A DNA stretch of 28,313 nucleotides from NCBI GenBank assembly GCA_958430865.1, contig CAUDNR010000442.1, positions 1 to 28,313 on the forward strand. The letters run 5' to 3'. The translations under genes were made by a program, and so were the position numbers. Below are positions 19,305-28,313 of the stretch, piece after piece. This DNA comes from Entrophospora sp. SA101 (Eukaryota > Glomeromycota > Glomeromycetes > Entrophosporales > Entrophosporaceae). The notes beneath the pieces were generated by a model. That model had not been told where the DNA came from. It did not search any database and was given only the letters and a program-made list of their open reading frames with translations. Within the stretch, counting starts at the first letter, position 1, and the number at the start of each line of letters is the position of its first letter.

Positions 19305-19574
19305 ATTTTTTTGGATATCTTGTTTAATAACATTGGAAGAAATTTTGGCAAAGAAAAATAAAATAATTGGAAAAAATATAAATTAAAATTATAAAAAAAT
19401 TTTGTTAGAGTTTAGTAGATTAGACAAATATTTAATTGAAAAAAAAAATTTTTTTAATTTTGTAATTTTTGTTTATTTTGTTTTTTATTTTCTCTGATTA
19501 TTTTCTTTTTTCATAAATAATATAAATATAATATGTAATAAACATCACATGACACATGACATCATCGTTACTAT
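19305..19574. other. Shared 3' region between convergent genes
   Basis: 270 bp, very AT-rich, between the stop codons of the MARVEL-like gene and the peroxidase gene. Probable poly(A) signals: AATAAA at about 19538 for the plus-strand gene. The two transcripts may overlap. Confidence 0.4.
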
Positions 19575-20330
19575 TTATTCACCAGTTCGTTTAAATCGAT
19601 AAATTGTTTCTTGACCAGTTCTTGGTATTCCAAGTTCTTCTAATTTATGAAACACTTCACTAAAATCTTTAAACCATAACTCTTCATCTTTTGCGTATTT
19701 CTCTACCCAAGGCCTCATTTTTTTATCCTAGTAATTAATAAAGAAATTCTTTAATTAAAAGAAAGCTGAAAAAAAAATAAAAAAAATAATTATATATGTT
19801 TTACTTTGGTCAAAGCTATGTCAGTAGGAAGCATCATAAGGTTACCTAAAAATCAAACAAACAATTATATAGTTTATTTTTCAATCTCTTTCCAATAAAG
19901 AAACAATCCTCAAATTAACTATTTACCAGTTTCTTTATCAATATATTGTTTTGGACCTTTCCATTTTTTTTCAACCCATTTTTTTTCTAAAAGTTCTTTG
20001 TAAAAACCATTTGTCACTGTTGTAGGTGAAAAAGTCCATGGCCCATCAAATCCACTTCTGTCAGGATGGCAACGACCTAATGCATGTGCTCCTGATAATG
20101 CTACAATTTCACTATTAATAATAATTGGAAGATGAGGGCGAGAGGATGAGCAGGAGTAAAGGCATTTAAATTATATATATTTATATATATATATATATTT
20201 AATTTAACATGAGTTTTAATCTTACCGATCATCAAATCCCATACGATAAAAAATATCACGAAGATGGTCGGTATCTTTGGTTGCATCTGGAAGTCTACCA
20301 TCTGGTGTACATTTGTCAGCTGTGGCATCT

Positions 20331-20377
<47 letters not shown>

Positions 20378-21282
20378 ATAATTTTATTTTTTATTTTGAT
20401 AAAAAAAAACCAAAGTAATAATTTTTTTAAAAATAATAATAATTCACCGGCCAGGTATCCATGGAACTATAGGACCACCCTATAACATTTATTTAACAAT
20501 TAATAATTAACAATTTTCATAAAAGGAGATTAGCATCCAAAACACAACAATCAAACTATATATACCATTTCTTGAATTGCAACAACAGCAGCTAAACTCC
20601 ATAAATCAGAATAAGAAATTTCAGGATTCTTTTTTTTAACTTCTTCCAATTTATCTCTTGCAAGTTGCAAACCAAGATTAGCGCCATGATGCGATTCAGG
20701 GCTAAATCTCATGGTTGCTCCATTACTACCACCAGTGTTAGTTTCCTTGTCATATGTACCAGCTGCATGCCATGCCAAACGTATAAATAGCGGACCAAAA
20801 TTACCATCGTCATGATTATCATCCTCAAGTATATCGGCAATTTCATAATAAATTTTTTGATAATCTGGTGTTGTTGCAGTTTTTGGTGATGGTGTAGCAG
20901 GATTGAGATTTTGTAATGAGGCAAGTATAGTCTCAGAATTATATGCAAAATATCCTACGCCTACAGCTACTAAGCCTGCACCTAACCATAATGCAGAATT
21001 ACCACCACTGCTACCACCGCTGCCACCAGCTTTATTACTCTCATTATTTGTCGTCGTTGAACTTTTACGTGCGATAATTGCATATTGGTTACGAATAAAG
21101 ATTGAATTAGTAGTAGTGGTTGTAGTATTTGGAAATAACATACCATTATTATTTGCTATAAAAATGCCGTTACTGTTACTAGCATTACTAGCATTAGTAT
21201 TAGCAATTGATAGTTTTTTAAAATTATTAGGTTTAAAAGCACGCGTAGAAAGGTTTCGAACAAAGCGTAAAGAAGTTGCCAT
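19575..21282 (-). CDS. CCP1: Mitochondrial cytochrome c peroxidase (class I heme peroxidase)
   Basis: Six exons (21282-20566, 20479-20448, 20333-20226, 20111-19927, 19845-19805, 19727-19575), 411 aa. It reduces H2O2 using electrons from ferrocytochrome c in the mitochondrial intermembrane space. Heme-pocket residues are all present. Distal Arg168, Trp171 and His172 lie in [14 protein letters not shown]. Proximal His295 is in ALSGAHALG. Trp311 (GPW) corresponds to the radical-forming Trp191 of the yeast enzyme. Asp356 (MLPTD) pairs with the proximal His. The N-terminus is basic and hydroxylated ([16 protein letters not shown]), as expected of a presequence, then Asn/Thr-rich, followed by a hydrophobic segment (about 97-115, [19 protein letters not shown]). 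That fits a bipartite, inner-membrane-sorted signal as in yeast. The long presequence region (about 140 residues before the catalytic domain) is unusual. Confidence 0.95.
20335..20372. repeat. (TA)n microsatellite in a peroxidase intron
   Basis: About 18 TA units directly adjoining the acceptor AG (20334-20335) of the intron 20334-20447; the repeat replaces the usual pyrimidine tract. A shorter TA tract lies at about 20175-20200 in the next intron. Confidence 0.9.
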
Positions 21283-21623
21283 TTTTTTTAATTTAATATT
21301 TTTGAAAAGAAAGAAAATTTATCGATTGTTAGGTAATAATAAAAAAAAAAAAGATAATATTAATATGCATTCAAATATATTTGTAAATGATGTTCGAAGT
21401 TTTTTAACACCACCTTACTAATTTTTTCTTCAATATATATAAAAAAAGATGTGTGTTTCAATTTATTTTCAGCCAATTAAAATCAATAATAATAATAATA
21501 ATGTAAAGAAAGATTAGAAAAAACAGTATGACTTTTCTTTAAAGATTCAAGATCAATAGTAAGTTCCTTTAAATGCAGATCTTATTCCCAATAATCAATT
21601 TATTTTTATTTTTATTTTAAAAT
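21283..21623. other. Intergenic region upstream of the peroxidase gene
   Basis: 341 bp holding the peroxidase 5' region and the 3' end of the F-box gene, both on the minus strand. Poly-A/T runs and a short AAT repeat (about 21486-21500). No specific control site is supported. Confidence 0.4.
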
Positions 21624-22973
21624 TTAATTTAAAAATCCCAGATCTTGATACTTTTTTAATATATCTTGTAATTTATCTTCTACGATATAAGATCCAGCAT
21701 AATCTCTTAATAATTTCATCGTAAAAGGTATAGGCCCTTTCCAATTCTTCATCAAAATTCCAAGTGAGTTGTCAGATAAAGTAACATCATTGTCAAAAAT
21801 CAAAGTTTTTAAATTTTTTGGCAAAGATTCGTTTAGAATTGCCACTACCTTATCACCATCAAATATACCTTCCCTGTGAAAAAACCGATTTAATGAAATG
21901 GAATTCAATTTAATGCAATTATTAAATATATCAATTAGCTGTTGTTCTACTTCATTCCTATAAAAAATATACAATTCTTCTAGACTTTGACAATTTTGAC
22001 CGATTGATTTAAACAATGTTCCCAAATATTCTTTATCAGTTGGTTCACCACTAATTTTCAATTTTTTAAGATTATTTCCATTGACCTTGATAAAATCCGA
22101 CAAGTCCAATATAAATGGTTGGGAGGATTTGTTTAGATATACATCCTCAATCTTTGGAAAAAAGGCAGATTTTAAATATTTTATGTTTCCATAATCTCTA
22201 CTTAATGACAGTGATTTTAAATTTGTGAATGTCGATATTACTACAGAATTCAGATTATTCCTTCCAATACAAGTGTAACTAGTTATCGATTGCGAATGTG
22301 ACAATATTGCTTTTTTGAAATTATTTGAAAATTTTTGATCATTATGTAAGCATATGACCATTTGTTTAATTTGAGTTTGTGCTTTAATTAGTCTACCTAG
22401 ACTATCATTACCTCTATCAATATTATCATTATAATCTATTCTTAACGTTTGAATGTCTTTACACGTGGCTGTCAGCTTATCAAAAAGTTCACTCTTATAA
22501 TTACTATACAATTTATGAAGATTCTGAAAGCAATAACCAAATCTGTGATGATCTATCAACTGTTTGTGGTCTAAATCAGCAATCTGGAGTTCCCTGATGG
22601 CTATCGAATGATCTAAAATAAAATTTATTAATCTTCCTTCCAAATACTGAAATCTAATATGCAACGAACTAAAGAAATAAGGATCTAATCTAGTGATATA
22701 TCTGGCATAATTGTGTAATGGCGGTCTCTTCAATAATTGAAAATCAAGTTTAATATTATGTTTTGTTAAAAAATCCCTATCTTCTACCAATAAACAATTA
22801 ATCAATATTTTAATACTACTGCCTTCACTATTGTATAATACATTTTCCCATAAAGTTGGAATACTGATACTATGCCATAGTTTATTAACCAGAATGCAAG
22901 AAAATAACGTTTCATGATCATCTTGAAAATATTTGAATATTTCACTTAAAATTTCTAATGGTAAAATGTTCAT
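21624..22973 (-). CDS. F-box protein with LRR-like C-terminal region
   Basis: Intronless, 449 aa. Residues 1-45 form an F-box: LPLEILSEIFKYFQDD, then CILVNKLWHSISIPTLWENV, the LP-x-E-[IL]-x2-[EI]-F and W-x3-IP-x-LW core that binds Skp1 in SCF ubiquitin ligases. The rest is Leu/Ile/Asn-rich with recurring LKSLSLS, LKKLKISG, LEELYIFY and LKTLIFDN strands at 25-40-residue spacing, as in divergent leucine-rich repeats that select substrates. Such proteins form very large families in Rhizophagus-like fungi and usually start this way. The substrate is unknown. The start is the first Met, immediately before the F-box. Confidence 0.9.
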   Translation of the reverse strand: MNILPLEILSEIFKYFQDDHETLFSCILVNKLWHSISIPTLWENVLYNSEGSSIKILINCLLVEDRDFLTKHNIKLDFQLLKRPPLHNYARYITRLDPYFFSSLHIRFQYLEGRLINFILDHSIAIRELQIADLDHKQLIDHHRFGYCFQNLHKLYSNYKSELFDKLTATCKDIQTLRIDYNDNIDRGNDSLGRLIKAQTQIKQMVICLHNDQKFSNNFKKAILSHSQSITSYTCIGRNNLNSVVISTFTNLKSLSLSRDYGNIKYLKSAFFPKIEDVYLNKSSQPFILDLSDFIKVNGNNLKKLKISGEPTDKEYLGTLFKSIGQNCQSLEELYIFYRNEVEQQLIDIFNNCIKLNSISLNRFFHREGIFDGDKVVAILNESLPKNLKTLIFDNDVTLSDNSLGILMKNWKGPIPFTMKLLRDYAGSYIVEDKLQDILKKYQDLGFLN

Positions 22974-23169
22974 TTTGTTTTTTTGTTTTTTTTCAAAAAA
23001 AAAATAAAAAAAAATAAAAAATAAATAATTTGTGCAACTTTTTATATTAATATCAAAAACGTGTGTGTGTGTCCAAATATATACCTAACACGATTTTGGA
23101 CTTATACCAGTAAATAGGTCCCATATATAGTAATATAAATTTTTCCACTAAATAATAATGTTTATTAAT

Positions 23170-23275
23170 TAAGGCCCGAACGAACCTAATAGAGTCTCGA
23201 TAGCTTTGGATCGAATCAATTCATAATTCGAATTCAAAAAGGCTGGATTCGATTCGATTCGAATCTTGGGAGAGA
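23170..23275 (+). mobile_element. Remnant of the same hAT-like family as 488-1180
   Basis: Starts TAAGGCCCGAACGAACC, close to the TAAGGCTCCAAACGAATC start of the nested element, followed by several ATTCGATTCGAATC-type motifs. No right end (GAGCCTTA) follows, so it is truncated. Confidence 0.5.
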
Positions 23276-23352
23276 ACCTATCTATTGTTATCTTTAATCA
23301 ATCACAAAATGAATTTAATAAATCGAAATTATTACTTTCAAAGGAAAAATAT

Positions 23353-23430
23353 TGTCCACAATCATATGACTTTAATCCAATTGAACATCTTTGAGCGACA
23401 CATCCAAAAAATCATTGGAATTCCATTTGA
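23353..23430 (+). pseudogene. Tc1/mariner transposase scrap
   Basis: Conceptual CPQSYDFNPIEHL then a stop where Trp is expected, then ATHPKNHWNSI. D-[FL]-NPIEHL[W] is the block around the third catalytic residue of Tc1-type transposases. It differs from the 139-3478 element, so it comes from a different family member. Confidence 0.6.
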
Positions 23431-24527
23431 AAGCATGTCTGGAAAGATATTGCCGGCAAATTAGATTTTAGTTTAATATTACTAACAATGAACCCCCGTT
23501 ACAAATACAAATATAGTAATAGTGCAAAAAAAAAAAACCAGAAATCTTTTATTTGTTTGATGAAAATATATAAAAAATATATCAAAAGAAAGCTGAAAAT
23601 TCAGAAGGTTCTATTAATATAAAACTTATTTTTAATTGCCTTTGATATCAGGCAATGAAGTTGATTTTGTTCCATTTGATAGTTAAAAAATCAATTATGA
23701 AAATCAGCAAATTCATTTCTACTCTCTTTATGTCTCGTTTAACAAACTCACCAAAAAATTTTTATGTTTCAATACATGAACATTGTTGAATAATCATCAC
23801 ACAATTAACAGAACATTTTTAAGTTGAAGCCTTCATGAATAAATTTTGAGTTTAAAATAATTGACTTTGAAAAATTCGACTTGAATCAAAACGGCGTCTT
23901 AATCTTTGTGATATGTGACAATTGGATGCTAGAAAGAACAAAAAACATCTTTTTTTATAAATTGCACAAAAAATTTCCGGGGGTTTTTTTTGTTACATAA
24001 AATTAAATAAATTAATTGTATGCATCACTCGGTTAGTTACATTATAACTAAAATTAAATCCGAAATATTGAGTAAGGGCCCAGGTTTAATGTTATATTAC
24101 CCACATTGGTATAACTAAGTAGCATCACCAAAGGGTTCGATGTAATTTTTCATTTTAGACGTCCCCACATTTGTAGCATGGGTCCTTCGAAGTTTCTGCT
24201 GCGAGTGAGATTGTTTTCGCAGACAAAATAGATAAAAAGTTAATCCGCTTTCGACTGTTATCAGTTGTTGTAAAAGATCTTTAGAGGGAATGTGTATTAA
24301 GAGTTGAAACTAAAAACTCATTTGGTGTGGGTATTTTCGTTGTATTTCTCAAAGACCAATAAATATGAAGAACAAGCTTCAGCACATCAAATCACACAAC
24401 ATATTTTACAATTATTTATTTGTTGTAAAATATAATACAATTTAAATGACTAATTGTTATTTTTTAACAAAATATTGTTTAAATATTAAACTTTGACAAA
24501 ATAAAAAATGCTGAAAGTAGTTCTCCT

Positions 24528-26588
24528 CTAAGTAGTTTTTGGAGAAGGATAAACCTCACCCATGAGCTTTCTCGTTTTCATCCAATCTTCTGGATTTCTA
24601 TCATATTTGGGACCTTCATTAAATACCCAATACTTTGCGGAAATTAAACCAACATCTTCAAGACTTTTTCCGCTTCCATCCTTCAAAACGGCCACAAGTG
24701 TGATTTGTTTTGGCTCCAAACTATGCGTAAGATTGCCTTCATCAGGTTCTGGATTTAGATCCATTAAAAGTTTCTGCATGCATGTGGTAAGGTCAATAGA
24801 ACCATTGACCACCGCTTTTGAATTGGAGATACAGTTAGCACATTGTGTTTCACTACCACGAGCAAAGATTGGTATGAGGCCGGCAAAATTTGGGCTGGTG
24901 ATAGGAGTCGAAGCGTTTGCGGTTGACAAATCAAGAAAGACTCGAATTTGGAATGGTGAGCCGACTTTATTTTTCAGAACGGTCAAGGTGAGCTTCCAAT
25001 GATATTGTCTGTTGGATTTTTGAATACAGATAATTTAATTGGTATATGATTAATTTAAATAAGAATATACGGAAAAGCAATACCTACAGATATTGGTTCG
25101 GATGATAATAATCTAACATATCAAGCAAAAGTTGGTGCGAGTCTATGGGTTTCATAAGGTCAGGATAGTTGTATCCAAGATCCGTAATTTTTCTATTATT
25201 TGCAAAAAATAGTCAAATTAAACTGCAAAAAAAACTTAATGTATTAATTAAATACACACCTTACTTCCTTTGAGGTCCAACACTTATTCTCTGTTTTACG
25301 GAATGGCGTAAGTTCAGTATCTTCATCAATAGGTCGATTAGGTAGATTAGTAAAGCTGCCCTCAGTATAATCATTTTTAATGATCCAATCATTAGGGTGA
25401 CATGCCTGCCAAATAGCTAAAAGTCTATCCACGTTAGCATGATGAAGGAAGAAAATAGGGTCGAAACCACCGATGTCAGGATATGTCATATGGCCACCAA
25501 TCCCACCAACTGCATCATGAACTGCATCATGGACAACTTCAAGTGATGCAAAATGACCATAATTCTCGTCGGAAGGATGATCCTCCTTGTCCCCATGATT
25601 GCTGAATTGGCGCCATTTATCAACCAAAAGAACTTGATAAATGACTGGACGAAATACAGAACTACAAAATGTGACGACATTGAGGTTAGTGGCATCTACA
25701 TTGGACGTGTAATTGCTGTCTGGATGTCTGACTGTGGCATATCCTTTTGGTGTATAGGGTGTTGTAATAGCATCTGGACTGTAAGGTCTTTGCGTTGGAT
25801 TAGAAACATCACCAACAAGTACTAAACTTCCAAGGTCTTGTGGTAAAGTAAAGGCACGAAGAGGATTTCTGATTCTGACGTTCGAGTTGTTTGGGTTGTC
25901 AACATAAACGTACTCGTCAAATATGACCGAAGGTATGCCTTGTGTAAGAGTTGATGGACTGGCCCAATCCCAGTATGGAAATCGAATTTTCTCAACTTCA
26001 TGTTTATATTTTTCAGTTTCTTCTCCAGGGGGGTAACTTGTTAATGTAAAAGCAAAATAAATAAAAAATAAATAAAAGTAATTTATAAAAATTAAGGAAA
26101 TATGAATTTTTTACTTTTTTTTATCATCACTTATAATCTCCTTGGCCGCTTCGTATATAAGCCTTTCGAGCAATAAAACATATGGACGATGCCAAGTTGG
26201 AAAGAGTATATCACCGTGATGACAATAGCCACCCCAGCGATCCTTTTCTCCTTTGTGCCAGTCAGTAGATGGTTCTTTTTCTCCAGGCAATAAGTCATAA
26301 GGCACAAAAGGAAGGCCATGAATACCAGCAACTGCATAAAAGGATCTGGGATCTTCGTAATCTCGTTGTTGAACAGCGGCAAAACCTTGAAGAAACAGAT
26401 CTCTTCGTTTTTTATATTCAGGTTTACCCATTAGCACTTCAATAGGCAGACGAAGTTCAACGGTTTCTAATAATAATTGTAAGAATACCCATAAAAATTA
26501 GCAAATTATTTTAATAACGATAGACTTATTTGTTAGTTAGCTTACCGAAAGGGTTCACAATAACATGGGATCTTGTTTTGTCAGACAT
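24528..26588 (-). CDS. Tyrosinase (type-3 copper phenol oxidase)
   Basis: Five exons (26588-26546, 26466-26115, 26036-25260, 25192-25088, 25008-24528), 585 aa, the usual length of full fungal tyrosinases. It oxidises monophenols and diphenols to quinones, the first step toward melanin. CuA ligands: His64 (GIHGLPF), His98 in YCHHGD and His107 in TWHRPY; Cys96 two residues before His98 is the thioether Cys of fungal enzymes. CuB: His301 and His305 (VVHDAVHDAVGG) and a His of FFLHHANVDR. The TDLGYNYPDL block and C-terminal domain (about 425-585), which caps the active site in latent fungal enzymes, are present. No signal peptide (MSDKTRSHVIVNPF), so it is probably intracellular. The third exon ends AAG before GTGTGT; the nearer GTAAGG donor would break the frame. 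Confidence 0.95.
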
Positions 26589-26690
26589 TTTGTAAATTGT
26601 CTACTGATACTAACTAAGATAGTGCAAAATCGTAGAGTTTTATAGGATATTGACGACAAGAAAGAAGAATTTGGTTTGTCGTACAACTAC

Positions 26691-26699
26691 TTTATATAT
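26691..26699 (-). promoter_or_regulatory. Candidate TATA box of the tyrosinase gene
   Basis: AATATATAAA on the minus strand about 105 bp before the ATG. CTATAAAAC at about 26637-26645 is a closer alternative (about 50 bp). Confidence 0.35.
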
Positions 26700-27462
26700 T
26701 TGTAGTATCACTACGGAATAACGAATTCAATCGAAATTTTGTATCCAAACGCCACACCCGAAACTCTAATCATAAATTCAATTTTGACAACAATATTAAG
26801 TACACTTTCTATTCAATAATTTTATCTAGAACCCTCAGCCCAAGTTTACAGGAAAGATATGGACAAGCCGTTGACGTTTTAAGAAAGATATCAAATAAAA
26901 TATACAGTCAAAACTCATAGCGGGTATTCAATTTAAGAAATGATCAGCATTAATTACTACATATTAATATTAATATGTTTCATATGCAAACTGACCGTCA
27001 TCTGACTTTGCGTCATCAAAATCAATTTTGCGGCAATAACAACAACATATTTTATAGACTGCCAAAATAATTCAGTAAAAAGTGAAGTAATTCAGAAGTT
27101 AGTTATAGAAGTCTTTTTTGCAATTAGAAAATCATATGTTCACTGAAAATAATAAACTTAAATTAAATCATTTAACAACTGTTAGGGACCATAAATAATA
27201 CTAATAGAAAGCCCACATTCTGTTTAATATTCTGGTTAGTGATTTGGATGAGTAAAACGTTTATTTAAATTATTCTTTTGTATTTTATTTAATTTGTTAG
27301 AAGGTACATTTATAAATGTTAATCATAATTCTTGCACTATTTCATAGTTCTAAATCATGTCATGTAAAGGATTACTGAACCAAAAGAAGACATGAGTTGG
27401 TTATAATGGTGTTATTAGTCTATGGTGAGAATGTATGAATGAATTTATTTAATAATTATAAT

Positions 27463-27550
27463 TTTATTTAATACAATTTAATATTTATAATTTATAATAT
27501 TTATAATTTATTTAATACAATTTAATATTTATAATTTATAATATTTACAA
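27463..27550 (+). repeat. Tandem repeat of 44 bp, two copies
   Basis: TTTATTTAATACAATTTAAT followed by an ATTTATAATTTATAATATT stretch, repeated with one change. Pure A/T apart from single C positions. Confidence 0.85.
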
Positions 27551-27963
27551 TTTATTTGATATTTAATATATCAATATCTAATATTCAATATTTTTCATTC
27601 ATTAGATAAGAACTATGTAATAATTTAATATATCAAGTAGTGAGTAAATGATACATTCATTAGTTTTCAATGTTATAGGATATGCTGTCTCAAACCATAG
27701 GTGTACTTTATTACATAATAATTATAGTAAAAGTTTTCATCTAATGTTTTTGTTGAATTATTTATTACCAATTACAAATAAAAAAATATTGCTAATCTAT
27801 TTATGTTTTGAAAGCAATATTAAAAAGTTTTAATAATGATTGGCATATTATAAAATTATCCAATCAATTTCTTTATGGATCAACCAATCACAGATAAAGC
27901 CCGCTATGTTGAGTCGATACTAATGATCACAATTAAAATTGTTAGCCGTAACTATTTTTTGAT

Positions 27964-28035
27964 TTCCGAAATATTTCGGATTAGTGGTTGTACTCCGAAT
28001 TGTTTCCGAAATGCCGAAATTAAAATGCCGAAATT
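27964..28035. repeat. CCGAAA-motif cluster with 14-bp palindrome
   Basis: The perfect palindrome CCGAAATATTTCGG (27966-27979) is followed by further CCGAA(A/T) motifs near 27995, 28006, 28014 and 28028. It resembles a subterminal motif cluster of a DNA transposon, but no ends were identified. Confidence 0.5.
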
Positions 28036-28313
28036 ACATATTTGGTAAAGATTATCATAATGATAAATATGAAAAAAAACTCACACTCACCAACAACCAC
28101 TTCTCCAAATAATAAATATTCTAATTAAGATAATAATTATAATAATAATAACTTATTAAAATAATAAAATACAAATAATTAAAAATAATTAAGATAATAA
28201 AATAACAAATAATTAAGATAATAATAATTAAGATAGTGTAAAATAGTAAATTATAAATCACGGGAAACGAACATATAAATCGGAAATGATTTACATGTAT
28301 CACGAAGTGAAAA

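Larger units (their letters stand above)
22974..24527. other. 1.55-kb intergenic region with transposon debris
   Basis: Contains the F-box gene promoter side, a hAT-like end (23170-23275) and a Tc1 transposase scrap (23353-23430). From 23430 to 24527 it is AT-rich with one GC-richer patch (about 24155-24220). No gene recognised. Confidence 0.5.
26700..28313. other. Right-end AT-rich region, no gene recognised
   Basis: Holds a 44-bp tandem repeat, a CCGAAA-rich patch and simple AAT/AATTA-rich DNA from about 28100. The small plus-strand frame at 27648-27833 shows no motif and sits in AT-rich sequence, so it is not called. Confidence 0.5.

Noticed and set aside
20903..21421. 172-codon plus-strand open frame over the peroxidase 5' end
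   Set aside because: Antisense shadow of the Asn/Thr/Ser-rich peroxidase presequence; the minus strand has clear catalytic motifs.
24562..25002. 146-codon plus-strand open frame
   Set aside because: Antisense shadow of the last tyrosinase exon.

Overview
The window looks like nuclear DNA of an AT-rich filamentous fungus, most probably an arbuscular mycorrhizal fungus (Glomeromycotina, Rhizophagus-like). The reasons are very AT-rich non-coding DNA, genes with several short GT-AG introns (most about 65-115 nt), an F-box/LRR-like protein with the N-terminal PLEILSEIF motif abundant in that lineage, Asn-rich low-complexity tails, and many Tc1 and hAT/BED transposon remnants. This assignment is inference; no marker gene is present.

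Left part (1-14.1 kb): a repeat-dominated mosaic. A complete but dead Tc1/mariner element (139-3478, TA target duplication, about 175-bp inverted repeats) carries a nested hAT derivative, and the nested region was then duplicated in tandem. To the right lie several dispersed repeats, a hAT-type MITE with a perfect 8-bp target duplication (5054-5619), and a 135-bp hairpin MITE (6208-6342) whose empty site is preserved in an inverted copy at 12.8-13.4 kb. Embedded here is a pair of paralogous secreted ML-domain (lipid-binding, PG/PI-transfer-protein-like) genes, both on the minus strand (7515-8103 and 11047-11640). They were duplicated together with their promoters and 3' flanks.

Middle part (14.1-17.5 kb): AT-rich DNA with a degenerate tandem repeat, a hairpin and a few exon-like fragments, but no gene I can establish.

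Right part (17.5-26.6 kb): four ordinary genes. A six-exon plus-strand gene (17529-19304) encodes a four-TM MARVEL-like membrane protein with a long Asn/Ser/Thr-rich tail. Convergent to it is a six-exon mitochondrial cytochrome c peroxidase (19575-21282, minus). Then, on the same strand, come an intronless F-box/LRR-like protein (21624-22973) and a five-exon type-3 copper tyrosinase (24528-26588). Peroxidase and tyrosinase both handle oxygen chemistry, but nothing shows that they are co-regulated. The last 1.7 kb is AT-rich and has no recognisable gene. All exon models are built by hand from splice signals, reading phase and family motifs.
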